The position numbers were made by a program, and so were the translations under genes. A DNA stretch of 64,000 nucleotides from Natrarchaeobaculum aegyptiacum (GTDB lineage: Archaea; Halobacteriota; Halobacteria; Halobacteriales; Natrialbaceae): assembly GCF_002156705.1 (NCBI RefSeq), contig NZ_CP019893.1, positions 3,100,001-3,164,000 of the forward strand. Direction: 5' to 3'. The notes beneath the pieces are model-generated. The model made no database searches, was not told the origin of the DNA, and worked only from the letters and a program-made list of their open reading frames with translations. This document shows positions 26,162 through 35,432 of this stretch, piece by piece. Numbering within the stretch: position 1 is the first letter of the stretch; every line of letters starts with the position of its first letter.

Positions 26162-26523
26162 TTGTTTTCGGCGGTTGCCAATCGACGACCGATCGACCAG
26201 GTCGACGGAGTCTACGGTTGCCACAGCCCCGACCCGTTTCAACCCGCCGGTTACCACCGATGTGGTCGGTAGGCCGATCCCGTGGACTCGTTTCTCCGGG
26301 TAACGCACACGTGATCAGTTTGGTGACCGGTGGGAAGCCCCGTCTGGAGCCTGTGTAAGGCTGGATTACCGTTTCGTTCACGGCAGCAATTTCGACAGAT
26401 AGTTCTACCTGATTATTCAAGTACGAAGACTGGAGCTGTTCAAAGGTTTTGGCCCGTGTTCGCCCAGAAAACGAACAATCAACCCTTATGTGCGTGCGGT
26501 TTGAAGCCTCGAACGTTAGGGAG
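26162..26523 (+). other. Promoter region of the nuo operon
   Basis: A 362-bp gene-free stretch between purE and nuoA. It is somewhat AT-richer than its surroundings. A TATA-like CCTTATG lies at about 26485-26491, some 33-39 nt before the nuoA ATG. No hairpin or repeat is convincing. It should contain the main promoter for the 11-gene operon. Confidence 0.45.
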
Positions 26524-26943
26524 ATGAACGATTGGATAGCGATCGGGGCGCTGGCGCTCGTGGGACTGCTGATACCGCTGGGTATGATGCTGGTATCGTG
26601 GCTCCTGCGACCGAGCGTTCCGGAAACGAGTAAACGCGCCACCTACGAGAGCGGCGAAGTGCCGACCGGAGGGACCCGTATCCGGTTCAACATCCAGTAC
26701 TACATGGTCGCACTCCTGTTCCTGGTCTTCGATATCGAAACCGTCCTGTTGTTTCCGTGGGCGGTCGTGTACCTGGACGTCCTCGAGTCGGACGCGGTCG
26801 GTCACTTCGAGATTCTCGCGCCGATGGTGGCCTTCGTCGCGATCCTGCTCGTTGGACTCGGGTGGGCGTGGCGAACCGGTGCCGTACAGTGGGCACGAAC
26901 ACCTGGGCAGGTCGACCCAGATACGGAGCGTGACAGGGTATGA
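26524..26943 (+). CDS. nuoA: NADH-quinone oxidoreductase subunit A
   Basis: 139-residue membrane subunit with three hydrophobic helices. The conserved YESGEVPTGGTRIRFNIQYY loop follows helix 1, and VFDIETVLLFPW marks helix 2. It helps form the quinone-site junction between membrane and peripheral arms of Complex I. First gene of the operon; its stop overlaps nuoB (ATGA). Start ATG at 26524 is chosen by homology to family starts rather than the upstream in-frame codon at 26449. Confidence 0.93.
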   Translation: MNDWIAIGALALVGLLIPLGMMLVSWLLRPSVPETSKRATYESGEVPTGGTRIRFNIQYYMVALLFLVFDIETVLLFPWAVVYLDVLESDAVGHFEILAPMVAFVAILLVGLGWAWRTGAVQWARTPGQVDPDTERDRV

Positions 26944-27653
26944 GTGAACACCAACCCGAACAGCCGAACGCGGCGAATACTGGTACTGCACCGTCGACGG
27001 ACACCCGCGACGCCCGGATGGGCGCCGGGACTGACGACCGGTTCAACTCGAAACTTCGGGAGGCCTTCGGCACGTCGCCGTTCGTCCTCACGAAGTTCGA
27101 CGAGTTCATGAACTGGGTCCGCGGCAACTCGATGTTCATGCTGCAGTTCGGGATCGCCTGCTGCAGCATCGAGATGATCCACACCTACGCGATCAAACAC
27201 GACGTCGACCGCTTCGGGGCCGGCGTTCCGCGGGCGTCACCCCGGCAGGCCGACGTGATGATCGTCCCCGGAACGATCGTCTCGAAGTTCGGACCGCGGA
27301 TGAAGCGCGTCTACGACCAGATGCCCGAACCCAAGTTCGTCGTCGGCATGGGATCGTGTACGATCTCCGGTGGCCCGTTCCAGGAGGGCTACAACGTCGT
27401 CAAGGGTGCCGAAGAGATCATTCCGGTCGACATTCACGTCCCCGGGTGCCCGCCCCGACCAGAGGCGCTCGTCTACGGCATCCTCAAGCTACAGGAACGG
27501 ATCAAGAACGGCGAATCGTCACCCGTCGTCGTCAAACCGTACGAACTCGAGCGCTTCGGGGACCTCCCCGAGGACGAACTGGTACAGAAACTCGCGAGCG
27601 AGATCGACGAGGACGACCTCGTCATGCGGTACAACTGGGCTGATTCGCCATGA
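26940..27653 (+). CDS. nuoB: NADH-quinone oxidoreductase subunit B
   Basis: 237-residue peripheral subunit carrying cluster N2, the last electron carrier before quinone. Cluster ligands are visible as the tandem CysCys in GIACCSIEM, Cys in MGSCTISGG and Cys in VPGCPPRPEAL. The N-terminal 45 residues are an acidic, low-complexity extension typical of halophiles. It overlaps its neighbours on both sides by 4 nt. Confidence 0.95.
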   Translation: MSEHQPEQPNAANTGTAPSTDTRDARMGAGTDDRFNSKLREAFGTSPFVLTKFDEFMNWVRGNSMFMLQFGIACCSIEMIHTYAIKHDVDRFGAGVPRASPRQADVMIVPGTIVSKFGPRMKRVYDQMPEPKFVVGMGSCTISGGPFQEGYNVVKGAEEIIPVDIHVPGCPPRPEALVYGILKLQERIKNGESSPVVVKPYELERFGDLPEDELVQKLASEIDEDDLVMRYNWADSP

Positions 27654-29317
27654 GCACCGGGATCGAGAAGCAGGAAGTCGACGCTGAAACGGTCGACGAC
27701 CACCTCGCGCGACTCGAGTCGGTGATCGGCGATCGCGCGCTCGCGCGAGAGGACCACATGAACGCACCGGGGTTCGTGGTCAATCCGGACGACGTGCAGT
27801 CGGTCCTTACAGACTTGCGAGACGTCGCCGGTTACGACCACTGTTCGTGCGTAACGGCTCAGCAGTACGAGGACCGCTACGAGACGATCTATCACCTCAA
27901 GAAGTACGTCGATCCGACCGACGAGGTGAGCATCGTCGTCCCGACCTCGCTCGACGATCCCAGAAGCGAGAGCGCAGCGCCGGTGTATCGGACGGCAGAC
28001 TGGCACGAACGGGAGGCCTACGACCTCGTGGGGATCGAGTACGAGAGTCACCCCGATCTGCGGCGCATCTTGCTGCCGGAGACCTGGCAGGGTCATCCCC
28101 TCTCTGCGGACTACGATCAGACCCAGCCACAGGTCGTGACCCTCGCCGAACACGAGAACCCGATCCAGCCGGACTACCACGACGAGGAAGGGGAGACGAT
28201 GTTCCTGAACGTCGGCCCCCACCACCCGGCAACCCACGGCGTGCTCCACGTGAAAGCCGTACTCGACGGCGAGACGGTCGTCCACGCCGAACCCGACATC
28301 GGCTACCTCCACCGCTGTGAGGAGCAGATGTGCCAGCAGGGGACCTACCGTCACCAGATCATGCCCTATCCCGATCGGTGGGACTACGTCTCTGCCGGCT
28401 TGCTCAACGAGTGGGCCTACGCGCGGGCGATCGAAGACCTCGCGGACATCGAGGTCCCCGAGTACGCACAGGTGATCCGCACTCTCGGCGCCGAGCTCTG
28501 CCGGATCGCCTCGCACATGCTCGCACTCGGGACGTTCGCACTGGACGTCTACGGCGAATTCACGGCGACGTTCATGTACACGTTCCGCGACCGAGAGATC
28601 ATTCAGGACATCCTCGAGGAGCTGACCGGCCAGCGGATGATGTTCAACTACTTCCGGGTCGGCGGCGTCGCCTGGGACCTCCCGGAGCCTCGTGAGGAGT
28701 TCATCGCACAGACCCGGGAGTTCCTCGAGCAACTACCCGCGAAGGTCGCCGAGTACGACGACCTCATCACGACCAACGAGATCTTCCAGCTCCGGTGTGT
28801 CGACACCGGTATCCTCGAGCCAGAAGCGGCCAAGGACTACGGCTGCACTGGCCCGGTCGCTCGCGGCTCCGGCGTCGACTACGACCTCCGACGTGACGAC
28901 CCCTACGGCTACTATCCGGAACTCGACTGGGATGTCGTCACCGAGGACGGCTGTGACAACTACAGTCGCGTGCTCGTCCGCATGCAGGAAGTCGAGGAGT
29001 CCGCGAAGATCGTCGAACAGTGTCTCGACCTGCTCGAAGAGTGGCCCGAAGACGACCGCGAGATTCAGGCGAACGTCCCGCGGACGCTGAAGCCGGACGC
29101 AGGCGCAGAGACCTATCGTGCGGTCGAAGCTGCGAAGGGTGAACTCGGGATCTACATCCGCTCGGACGGTACCGACAAGCCCGCCCGATTCAAGATCCGC
29201 AGTCCGTGCTTCTCGAACCTGCAGTCGCTCGGCGAGATGACTGAAGGGGAGTACATCCCCGACCTGATCGCCAGCCTCGGCAGCCTCGACATCGTCCTCG
29301 GGGAGGTGGATCGATGA
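27650..29317 (+). CDS. nuoCD: NADH-quinone oxidoreductase subunits C and D, fused
   Basis: 555-residue protein joining the NuoC (30 kDa) domain (residues 1-170, with YDLVGIEYESHPDLRRI) to the NuoD (49 kDa) domain (residues 180-555, starting MFLNVGPHHPATHG and including IGYLHRCEE). NuoD lines the quinone cavity next to cluster N2. Fusion of C and D is common in haloarchaea and some bacteria. It overlaps nuoB and nuoH by 4 nt. Confidence 0.95.
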   Translation: MSTGIEKQEVDAETVDDHLARLESVIGDRALAREDHMNAPGFVVNPDDVQSVLTDLRDVAGYDHCSCVTAQQYEDRYETIYHLKKYVDPTDEVSIVVPTSLDDPRSESAAPVYRTADWHEREAYDLVGIEYESHPDLRRILLPETWQGHPLSADYDQTQPQVVTLAEHENPIQPDYHDEEGETMFLNVGPHHPATHGVLHVKAVLDGETVVHAEPDIGYLHRCEEQMCQQGTYRHQIMPYPDRWDYVSAGLLNEWAYARAIEDLADIEVPEYAQVIRTLGAELCRIASHMLALGTFALDVYGEFTATFMYTFRDREIIQDILEELTGQRMMFNYFRVGGVAWDLPEPREEFIAQTREFLEQLPAKVAEYDDLITTNEIFQLRCVDTGILEPEAAKDYGCTGPVARGSGVDYDLRRDDPYGYYPELDWDVVTEDGCDNYSRVLVRMQEVEESAKIVEQCLDLLEEWPEDDREIQANVPRTLKPDAGAETYRAVEAAKGELGIYIRSDGTDKPARFKIRSPCFSNLQSLGEMTEGEYIPDLIASLGSLDIVLGEVDR

Positions 29318-30408
29318 CCGGGACGGGACTCGCCTTCCCGCTGCAGGCTGACGGGACGACGCTGCTCCCCGAACACCTCGTGAACCTCCTGCGGTTAGAG
29401 CAGTTTGGCATCGCAGGTGAGTTGCTCGCGGCGTTCCTCGCTGCGTTCATCGTCGCGAACATCATGCTCGCGATGACGGGCGTCGCCGGACCGTGGGCGA
29501 AACGAAAGATTACCGCGGCGTTCACCGACCGGATCGCGGTCAACCATCTCGGCCCGGCGGGGATCGGGATCATCATCGCCGACGCGGTGCGACTGCTCTC
29601 GAAGGAAAACATCATCCCGGAGAACGCCGATCGACCGGCCTACGACCTCGCACCGATCGTCATCGCGGGGTCGGCGCTGCTCGGCTTTGCCGTGATTCCG
29701 ATGGGCAGCGGGATCCACCTCGCCGATCCCGAGGTCGGACTGGTGTTCGTCTTCGCGGTCGCCGGCATCGCCTCCATCGGACTGGTGATGGCAGGCTACG
29801 CGTCGGGCAACAAGTACTCGATGCTCGGCGGTCTCCGCGCGGTCGCCCAGAACGTCGCCTACGAGATTCCGCTCGTCGTGACCGGGATGTCGGTTGTCAT
29901 CTTCGCCGGCTCCCTGCGGATGAGCGAAATCGTCGCCGCACAGGGTGAGCCGTTGTTCTCGATCGCCGGGCTGACGATTCCCGCCTGGTACGCGATCGTC
30001 AACCCGTTCGCGTTCGCCCTCTTCCTGATCGCTAACTTCGCCGAAGTGGGACGGAACCCCTTCGACATGCCCGAGGCACCGGCGGAACTTATCGCTGGCT
30101 ACCAGACCGAGTACTCCTCGGTGTACTTCGTACTCGTCTACCTCGGGGAGTTCCTCCACATCTTCCTCGGTGGGGCGATCATTACGACCATCTTCCTCGG
30201 TGGTCCCGCAGGGCCGGGCCCAGAAGCGCTCGGCATCGTCTGGTTCCTGATCAAGATCTGGGGTGTGTTCCTCCTCACCCAGTGGCTCCGCTCTGCGGTG
30301 CCCCGGGTCCGGATGGACCACCTGATCGAGATCGGCTGGAAGGGCCTGCTGGTCCTCTCCTTTGCGAACCTGTTCGTTACCATCGCAATCGTCGAGGTGA
30401 TTACATGA
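29314..30408 (+). CDS. nuoH: NADH-quinone oxidoreductase subunit H
   Basis: 364-residue membrane subunit with about eight helices. It contributes the quinone chamber entrance; conserved charged loops include the EVGRNPFDMPEAPAELIAGYQTEYSS segment. GPWAKRKI and DRIAVNHLGPAGIG at the N-terminus match the family. It overlaps nuoCD and nuoI. Confidence 0.95.
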   Translation: MTGTGLAFPLQADGTTLLPEHLVNLLRLEQFGIAGELLAAFLAAFIVANIMLAMTGVAGPWAKRKITAAFTDRIAVNHLGPAGIGIIIADAVRLLSKENIIPENADRPAYDLAPIVIAGSALLGFAVIPMGSGIHLADPEVGLVFVFAVAGIASIGLVMAGYASGNKYSMLGGLRAVAQNVAYEIPLVVTGMSVVIFAGSLRMSEIVAAQGEPLFSIAGLTIPAWYAIVNPFAFALFLIANFAEVGRNPFDMPEAPAELIAGYQTEYSSVYFVLVYLGEFLHIFLGGAIITTIFLGGPAGPGPEALGIVWFLIKIWGVFLLTQWLRSAVPRVRMDHLIEIGWKGLLVLSFANLFVTIAIVEVIT

Positions 30409-30866
30409 TCGGACTGCTCAAATCAATGGCAACCACGATGAGACACGCACTGGACGGGTCGACTTTCACGGTCGAGTACCCGAAGACCGCACCGGACGTC
30501 TCCCCGCGATTCAGGGGCGTCCACAAGTGGAGCCAGGAACGGTGTATCTGGTGTCGCCAGTGCGAGAACGTCTGTCCGAACGACACCATCCAGATCGTGA
30601 TGGACGACCAGCGAAACGGCGAACAGTACAACCTCCACATCGGCCAGTGTGTCTACTGCCGGCTCTGTGAGGAGGTGTGCCCGACTGACGCCATCTTGCT
30701 CACCCAGAACTTCGAGTTCACCGGTGACACCAAACACGACCTGGTGTACAACAAAGAGCAACTGCGTGCGGTACCGTGGTACAAGGACATCGACCCGCTC
30801 GAGTCGCGGGAACCCGATCGCGGCGCGTGGATCGGCGAGGGCGAAGGCGAGGTGGACTACCAGTAA
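30405..30866 (+). CDS. nuoI: NADH-quinone oxidoreductase subunit I
   Basis: 153-residue ferredoxin-like subunit with two [4Fe-4S] clusters: CIWCRQCENVCP and CVYCRLCEEVCP. It conducts electrons from the input site to cluster N2 in NuoB. Without NuoEFG in the operon, it is the likely docking point for an alternative donor. Start ATG at 30405 overlaps the nuoH stop; the longer in-frame ORF from 30282 is out of family. Confidence 0.95.
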   Translation: MIGLLKSMATTMRHALDGSTFTVEYPKTAPDVSPRFRGVHKWSQERCIWCRQCENVCPNDTIQIVMDDQRNGEQYNLHIGQCVYCRLCEEVCPTDAILLTQNFEFTGDTKHDLVYNKEQLRAVPWYKDIDPLESREPDRGAWIGEGEGEVDYQ

Positions 30867-30868
30867 CC

Positions 30869-31150
30869 ATGCTGGAGCTTATCGCGTTCGTCCTGTTCGC
30901 AGTCGTGACCCTCGGGAGTGCCCTCGGGGTCGTCCTCTTGCGGGACCCCTGGCACTCGGCGCTGATGCTCGGCATCGCGTTGCTCTCGGTCGCGGTCCAC
31001 TACGTGATGCTCGCGGCCGAGTTCGTCGCGATGATGCAGGTGCTCGTCTACGTCGGCGGCGTCCTCATCCTCATCACGTTCGCCGTGATGCTCACCCAGC
31101 GTGAGCAGCCACCGACCGCAGGCGAATCCGAGGAGGTGACCCGAACGTGA
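30869..31150 (+). CDS. nuoJ1: NADH-quinone oxidoreductase subunit J, N-terminal half
   Basis: 93-residue membrane protein equal to the first three helices of NuoJ (LRDPWHSALMLGIALLSVAVHY, then QVLVYVGGVLILITFAVMLT with the pi-bulge-helix glycines). The rest is encoded by the next gene, overlapping by 4 nt. Such a split NuoJ is known in haloarchaea. Confidence 0.88.
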   Translation: MLELIAFVLFAVVTLGSALGVVLLRDPWHSALMLGIALLSVAVHYVMLAAEFVAMMQVLVYVGGVLILITFAVMLTQREQPPTAGESEEVTRT

Positions 31151-31560
31151 CGAGTCGACCGCGACTCCGCCTCGAGGGCAACCTTGCACCGGGGCTGCTT
31201 GCCGTCGCACTCTTCGTGCTGATGGCGCTGGTCGTCCTCAACACCGGGTTCAGCGCGATGCCGACGAACCCGTTCGACGTCGATTCGGTCACCGCGGCCA
31301 TCGGCTACGCGCTGTTCGACCTCGCACCGCTGCAGGCCGAAGCCGGCGTCACCGGCACCGAGCCGTTCCTCGCAGCGTTCCTGCTCGTGGCAGTCGTCCT
31401 CGACGCCGCCCTCGACGCGGCGCTCGTGCTCGCGAAACGCGAGGAAGGCGGCGAACCAGTTTCGCCCCTGCAGTCTACCGGTGACAGTCCGTCGACATCG
31501 GATTCGGACGCCGGTCGGTCGGCCACTCGAGCCGACGGCTCGGGGGGTGACAACCGATGA
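31147..31560 (+). CDS. nuoJ2: NADH-quinone oxidoreductase subunit J, C-terminal half
   Basis: 137-residue protein with two hydrophobic helices (LLAVALFVLMALVVL and FLAAFLLVAVVLDAALDAALVLA) and an acidic Ser/Gly tail of about 35 residues. By operon position it supplies the C-terminal helices of NuoJ. GTG start overlaps the stop of nuoJ1. Similarity to NuoJ is weak by eye; assignment rests on context. Confidence 0.75.
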   Translation: MTSRPRLRLEGNLAPGLLAVALFVLMALVVLNTGFSAMPTNPFDVDSVTAAIGYALFDLAPLQAEAGVTGTEPFLAAFLLVAVVLDAALDAALVLAKREEGGEPVSPLQSTGDSPSTSDSDAGRSATRADGSGGDNR

Positions 31561-31862
31561 CGGTGCCGATCGAGTACTACGTATTGCTCTCGATGGGGCT
31601 GTTCTGTATCGGCCTCTTCGGCGTGCTGACGCGTCGCAACGCACTGATGTTCCTGATGTCCGTCGAGCTCATGCTGAACGCGGCGAACATCAACCTGATC
31701 GCCTTTGCGTTCTATCACGGCAACCTCACCGGACAGGTGTTCTCCCTGTTCGTGATGGCTCTCGCCGCCGCGGAGGTCGCGATCGGGCTGGGGATCATCC
31801 TGGTGCTGTACCGCAACTTCCGTGACGTCGACGTCACGGTTCCGACGACGATGAGGTGGTGA
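31557..31862 (+). CDS. nuoK: NADH-quinone oxidoreductase subunit K
   Basis: 101-residue three-helix subunit (MrpC-like). It shows FGVLTRRNALMFLMSVELMLNAANINL with the conserved Glu in helix 2 used in proton transfer, and AAAEVAIGLGIILVLYRNF with the second Glu in helix 3. It overlaps nuoJ2 by 4 nt. Confidence 0.95.
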   Translation: MTVPIEYYVLLSMGLFCIGLFGVLTRRNALMFLMSVELMLNAANINLIAFAFYHGNLTGQVFSLFVMALAAAEVAIGLGIILVLYRNFRDVDVTVPTTMRW

Positions 31863-31863
31863 G

Positions 31864-33906
31864 ATGGAAGGTGCATTCGACTACGCTCCGGCGATCGCAC
31901 TGTTCCCGCTCGTCGCGTTCGTCGTCGCCCTCGCGTTCGGCAAATTCCTGCCGAAGAAGGGGGCGATTCCCGGCATCGCAGCGACGGCTGGCTCGTTGCT
32001 GTTCTCGCTGTGGATGCTGGCGGCGGTCGCGAGCGGTGAGACCTATCACGAGACGCTCTACGAGTGGGCCGTCGGCAACGCGGGTGGTGCCGCGACGGAG
32101 GGGATCGAGTTTACGTTCGGTATCCTGATCGATCCGCTCTCGGCGCTGATGCTCGTCATCGTCTCGCTCGTGGCGTTTCTCGTTCACGTGTTCAGCCTCG
32201 GCTACATGAACGCCGAGGGAGAAACCGGCCTGCCGCGGTACTACGCCGGGCTCGGCCTCTTTACGTTCAGCATGCTCGCGTTCGTCTTCGCGGACAACCT
32301 GCTGATGGCGTTTATGTTCTTCGAACTGGTGGGACTCTGTTCGTTCCTGCTGATCGGCTTCTGGTTCCGCACGAAGTCGGCACCCTCGGCCGCGAAGAAA
32401 GCGTTCCTGGTCACCCGCTTCGGTGACTACTTCTTCCTGCTCGGGGTCGTCGCCATCGCGGCGACGTTCGGCACGCTCCAGTTCGCCGGCGACGCCTCGT
32501 TCGTTAACGCGGCTGACGCCGCGCTAAACGGCGATGGCGACGCCTGGGTTCCGGCTGGACTCAGCACAGACACCTGGGTCACGATCACTGGATTGCTCGT
32601 GCTCGGCGGCGTACTGGGCAAGTCCGCCCAGTTCCCGCTACACACGTGGCTGCCGGACGCGATGGAGGGCCCGACGACCGTTTCGGCGCTCATCCACGCG
32701 GCGACGATGGTCGCAGCAGGTGTCTACCTCGTCGCGCGGATGTTCGGCTACTACGCCCTGTCGCCAACGGCGCTGGCGATTATCGCCTTCGTCGGCGGCT
32801 TTACGGCGCTGTTCGCGGCGACGATGGGCGTCGTCAAAGACGACATCAAGCAGGTGCTAGCGTACTCGACGATTAGCCAGTACGGCTACATGATGCTGGG
32901 GCTGGGCGTCGGCGGTTACGTCGCCGGAGTCTTCCACCTCATGAATCACGCGTTCTTCAAGGCCTTGCTGTTCCTCGGTGCCGGTTCAGTAATCGTCCTC
33001 ATGCACCACGAACAGGACATGTGGAAGATGGGCGGCCTCAAAGAGAAAGCCCCCGTCACCTACTGGACGTTCCTCGCCGGTGCGCTCGCACTCGCGGGGA
33101 TCATCCCCTTCTCGGGCTTCTGGTCCAAAGACGAGATCCTTTACGACGCGCTGATCGTCGGCGTGAACGACCCGGTGATCATGGCCGCCTACGCGATGGG
33201 GCTCGTGGCCGTCTTCTTCACCGGCTTCTACACCTTCCGGATGGTGTTCCTCACCTTCCACGGTGAGCCGCGGTCCGATGCGGCCGAGGATCCACACCCC
33301 GTGGGCTGGTCGATCAAGGTCCCGCTGATCGTGCTCGGCGTACTCGCAGTCGTCGCGGGCGTCGCGAATCTCGCGCCCGTCGCGAAGCTCGCAGCGGTCG
33401 ACATCACGTTCCTAGAGCACTGGCTCGACGGCGAGTTCGGCGCCATCGAGGGGCTGACCTACGGCGCTTACGGCGAGTTGCTCCACTACGACGCCGGCGT
33501 GATCGGCTCCGAACAGCTAACCGTCCTGATCGCCGCGGGACTCTCGCTCCTGCTCGCGTTCTCCGGCGCCGGCCTCGCCTGGAAGCTGTACAACGTCCCC
33601 GAGCCGGTTGCGCACAAAGAGCGCCTCGGCTCGGCCGGAACGGTTGTCGAAGATAACTACTACCAGGACGAGTACCAGGTCTGGCTCGCCGAAGGCCTCA
33701 CGCTGCCGCTTTCTCGAGCCGCAGACCGGTTCGATCAGACCGTGATCGACGGCGTCGTCAACGGCGTCTCGACGGTCAGTCTCTTCGGTAGCAGCGCGAT
33801 GAAGCGCTTACAGACCGGTATCGTGACTAACTACGCGGCACTGATCGTGACAGGGTTCGTGATCCTGTTGCTCGTGCTCGGACTCCTCGGAGGGTGGTTC
33901 CTATGA
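31864..33906 (+). CDS. nuoL: NADH-quinone oxidoreductase subunit L
   Basis: 680-residue antiporter-like proton channel, the largest membrane subunit. Family marks: FELVGLCSFLLIGFWF with the conserved Glu, FPLHTWLPDAMEGPTTVSALIHAATMVAAGVYL with Lys/His, and a C-terminal lateral-helix region (EDNYYQDEYQVW). It overlaps nuoM by 4 nt. Confidence 0.95.
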   Translation: MEGAFDYAPAIALFPLVAFVVALAFGKFLPKKGAIPGIAATAGSLLFSLWMLAAVASGETYHETLYEWAVGNAGGAATEGIEFTFGILIDPLSALMLVIVSLVAFLVHVFSLGYMNAEGETGLPRYYAGLGLFTFSMLAFVFADNLLMAFMFFELVGLCSFLLIGFWFRTKSAPSAAKKAFLVTRFGDYFFLLGVVAIAATFGTLQFAGDASFVNAADAALNGDGDAWVPAGLSTDTWVTITGLLVLGGVLGKSAQFPLHTWLPDAMEGPTTVSALIHAATMVAAGVYLVARMFGYYALSPTALAIIAFVGGFTALFAATMGVVKDDIKQVLAYSTISQYGYMMLGLGVGGYVAGVFHLMNHAFFKALLFLGAGSVIVLMHHEQDMWKMGGLKEKAPVTYWTFLAGALALAGIIPFSGFWSKDEILYDALIVGVNDPVIMAAYAMGLVAVFFTGFYTFRMVFLTFHGEPRSDAAEDPHPVGWSIKVPLIVLGVLAVVAGVANLAPVAKLAAVDITFLEHWLDGEFGAIEGLTYGAYGELLHYDAGVIGSEQLTVLIAAGLSLLLAFSGAGLAWKLYNVPEPVAHKERLGSAGTVVEDNYYQDEYQVWLAEGLTLPLSRAADRFDQTVIDGVVNGVSTVSLFGSSAMKRLQTGIVTNYAALIVTGFVILLLVLGLLGGWFL

Positions 33907-35432
33907 TGATCGAGATGCTCATTGCGGTCGCACTGCTCGGTGCGGCCGTCGTCTTCGTCGCGCCGAATCGGTACGCAGGGAAGCTGGCGTTCCTGATCAG
34001 CCTCGTGCCAGCCACGCTCAGCCTGTGGATGTACACGGCCTTCGACGGCAGCGGGAACGCCTTGCTCGGCGGCGACCTCGCCTACGAGACCCAGCTCGAG
34101 TGGCTCACCTTCGGCGACTACGCCATCTCGTGGTTCGTCGGTCTCGACGGCATCTCGCTGCCACTCGTGGTCCTGACGACGATCCTGACGACGCTCGCGA
34201 TCGTCTCCTCGTGGACGCCGATCGACGAGCGCGAGTCCCAGTTCTACGGGCTCGTCCTGTTCATCGAGGCGAACCTGATCGGCGTCTTCGCCGCACTGGA
34301 CTTTTTCGTCTGGTTCATCTTCTGGGAGGCCGTCCTCATCCCGATGTACCTCTTGATCGGGGTCTGGGGCGGTCCGCGCCGGAAGTACGCCGCGATCAAG
34401 TTCTTCGTCTACACGAACGTGGCGTCGCTCGTGATGTTCGGTGCGTTCATCGCGCTGGTCTTCGGGCTCGGTGACGCCGTCACGAGCTTCGCACTGCCCG
34501 AAGTGACGGCGGCGATGCTCGACGGTGGTCCCGAGGGACTGTTCGGTGTCGGCGGCACGACGCTCGCCTCGATCGTCTTCGTGGCGATGTTCCTCGGATT
34601 CGCCGTCAAGGTACCCGTCGTCCCGTTCCACACGTGGCTCCCCGACGCTCACGTCGAAGCGCCGACCCCCGCGTCGGTGCTGCTGGCTGGCGTCCTGCTG
34701 AAGATGGGGACCTACGCCCTGCTCCGGTTCAACTTCACGATGTTCCCACACGAGGTCGTCGAACCGTTCCTCGTGCCGATCGGGGTCGTCGCCGTCGTGA
34801 GCGTCATCTACGGTGCGATGCTCGCGCTGGCACAGACCGACCTCAAACGCATCGTCGCCTACTCGTCGGTCTCGTCGATGGGATACGTGATCCTCGGCCT
34901 GATCGCGCTCACCCAGTTCGGCGTCGGCGGGGCGACCTTCCAGATGGTCAGCCACGGGCTGATCTCCGGACTGATGTTCATGGCCGTCGGCGTCATCTAC
35001 AACGCCACCCACACCCGGATGGTCACCGACATGTCCGGGATGGCAGACCGGATGCCCGTCGCCGTCGGCATCCTGATCGCCGGCTCGTTTGGCTACATGG
35101 GGCTGCCGCTGATGAGCGGTTTCGCCGCCGAGTACTTCATCTTCTTCGGCGCGTTCGGTGCCGCCTTCGACTACGCGCCGCTCTTCACGGCGCTGGCGAT
35201 GTTCGGCATCGTCATCGTGGCCGGCTACCTGCTGTTTGCGATGCAGCGGGCAGTTTTCGGCCCCTACTCGCTCGAGACCGACTACGAGGTGACGAGAGCG
35301 CCGCTGCACGACATCGCGCCGATGTTCGTGTTGCTCGGACTCATCATCGCTCTCGGCGTCGCACCGGATCTCATCTTCGAGATGATCACGGACGCGGTCG
35401 ATCCGATCCTCGAAAACGGAGGTGAGCTGTGA
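33903..35432 (+). CDS. nuoM: NADH-quinone oxidoreductase subunit M
   Basis: 509-residue antiporter-like proton channel. FFVWFIFWEAVLIPMYLLIGVWGG holds the helix-5 Glu, and PFHTWLPDAHVEAPTPASVLLAGVLLKMG the conserved Lys/His chain. The ATG at 33903 overlaps the nuoL stop. Length is standard. Confidence 0.95.
   Translation: MMIEMLIAVALLGAAVVFVAPNRYAGKLAFLISLVPATLSLWMYTAFDGSGNALLGGDLAYETQLEWLTFGDYAISWFVGLDGISLPLVVLTTILTTLAIVSSWTPIDERESQFYGLVLFIEANLIGVFAALDFFVWFIFWEAVLIPMYLLIGVWGGPRRKYAAIKFFVYTNVASLVMFGAFIALVFGLGDAVTSFALPEVTAAMLDGGPEGLFGVGGTTLASIVFVAMFLGFAVKVPVVPFHTWLPDAHVEAPTPASVLLAGVLLKMGTYALLRFNFTMFPHEVVEPFLVPIGVVAVVSVIYGAMLALAQTDLKRIVAYSSVSSMGYVILGLIALTQFGVGGATFQMVSHGLISGLMFMAVGVIYNATHTRMVTDMSGMADRMPVAVGILIAGSFGYMGLPLMSGFAAEYFIFFGAFGAAFDYAPLFTALAMFGIVIVAGYLLFAMQRAVFGPYSLETDYEVTRAPLHDIAPMFVLLGLIIALGVAPDLIFEMITDAVDPILENGGEL

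Noticed and set aside
30282-30404. Upstream extension of nuoI within nuoH
   Set aside because: It is nuoH sequence read in another frame; the ATG at 30405 fits the family and the 4-nt overlap pattern of the operon.
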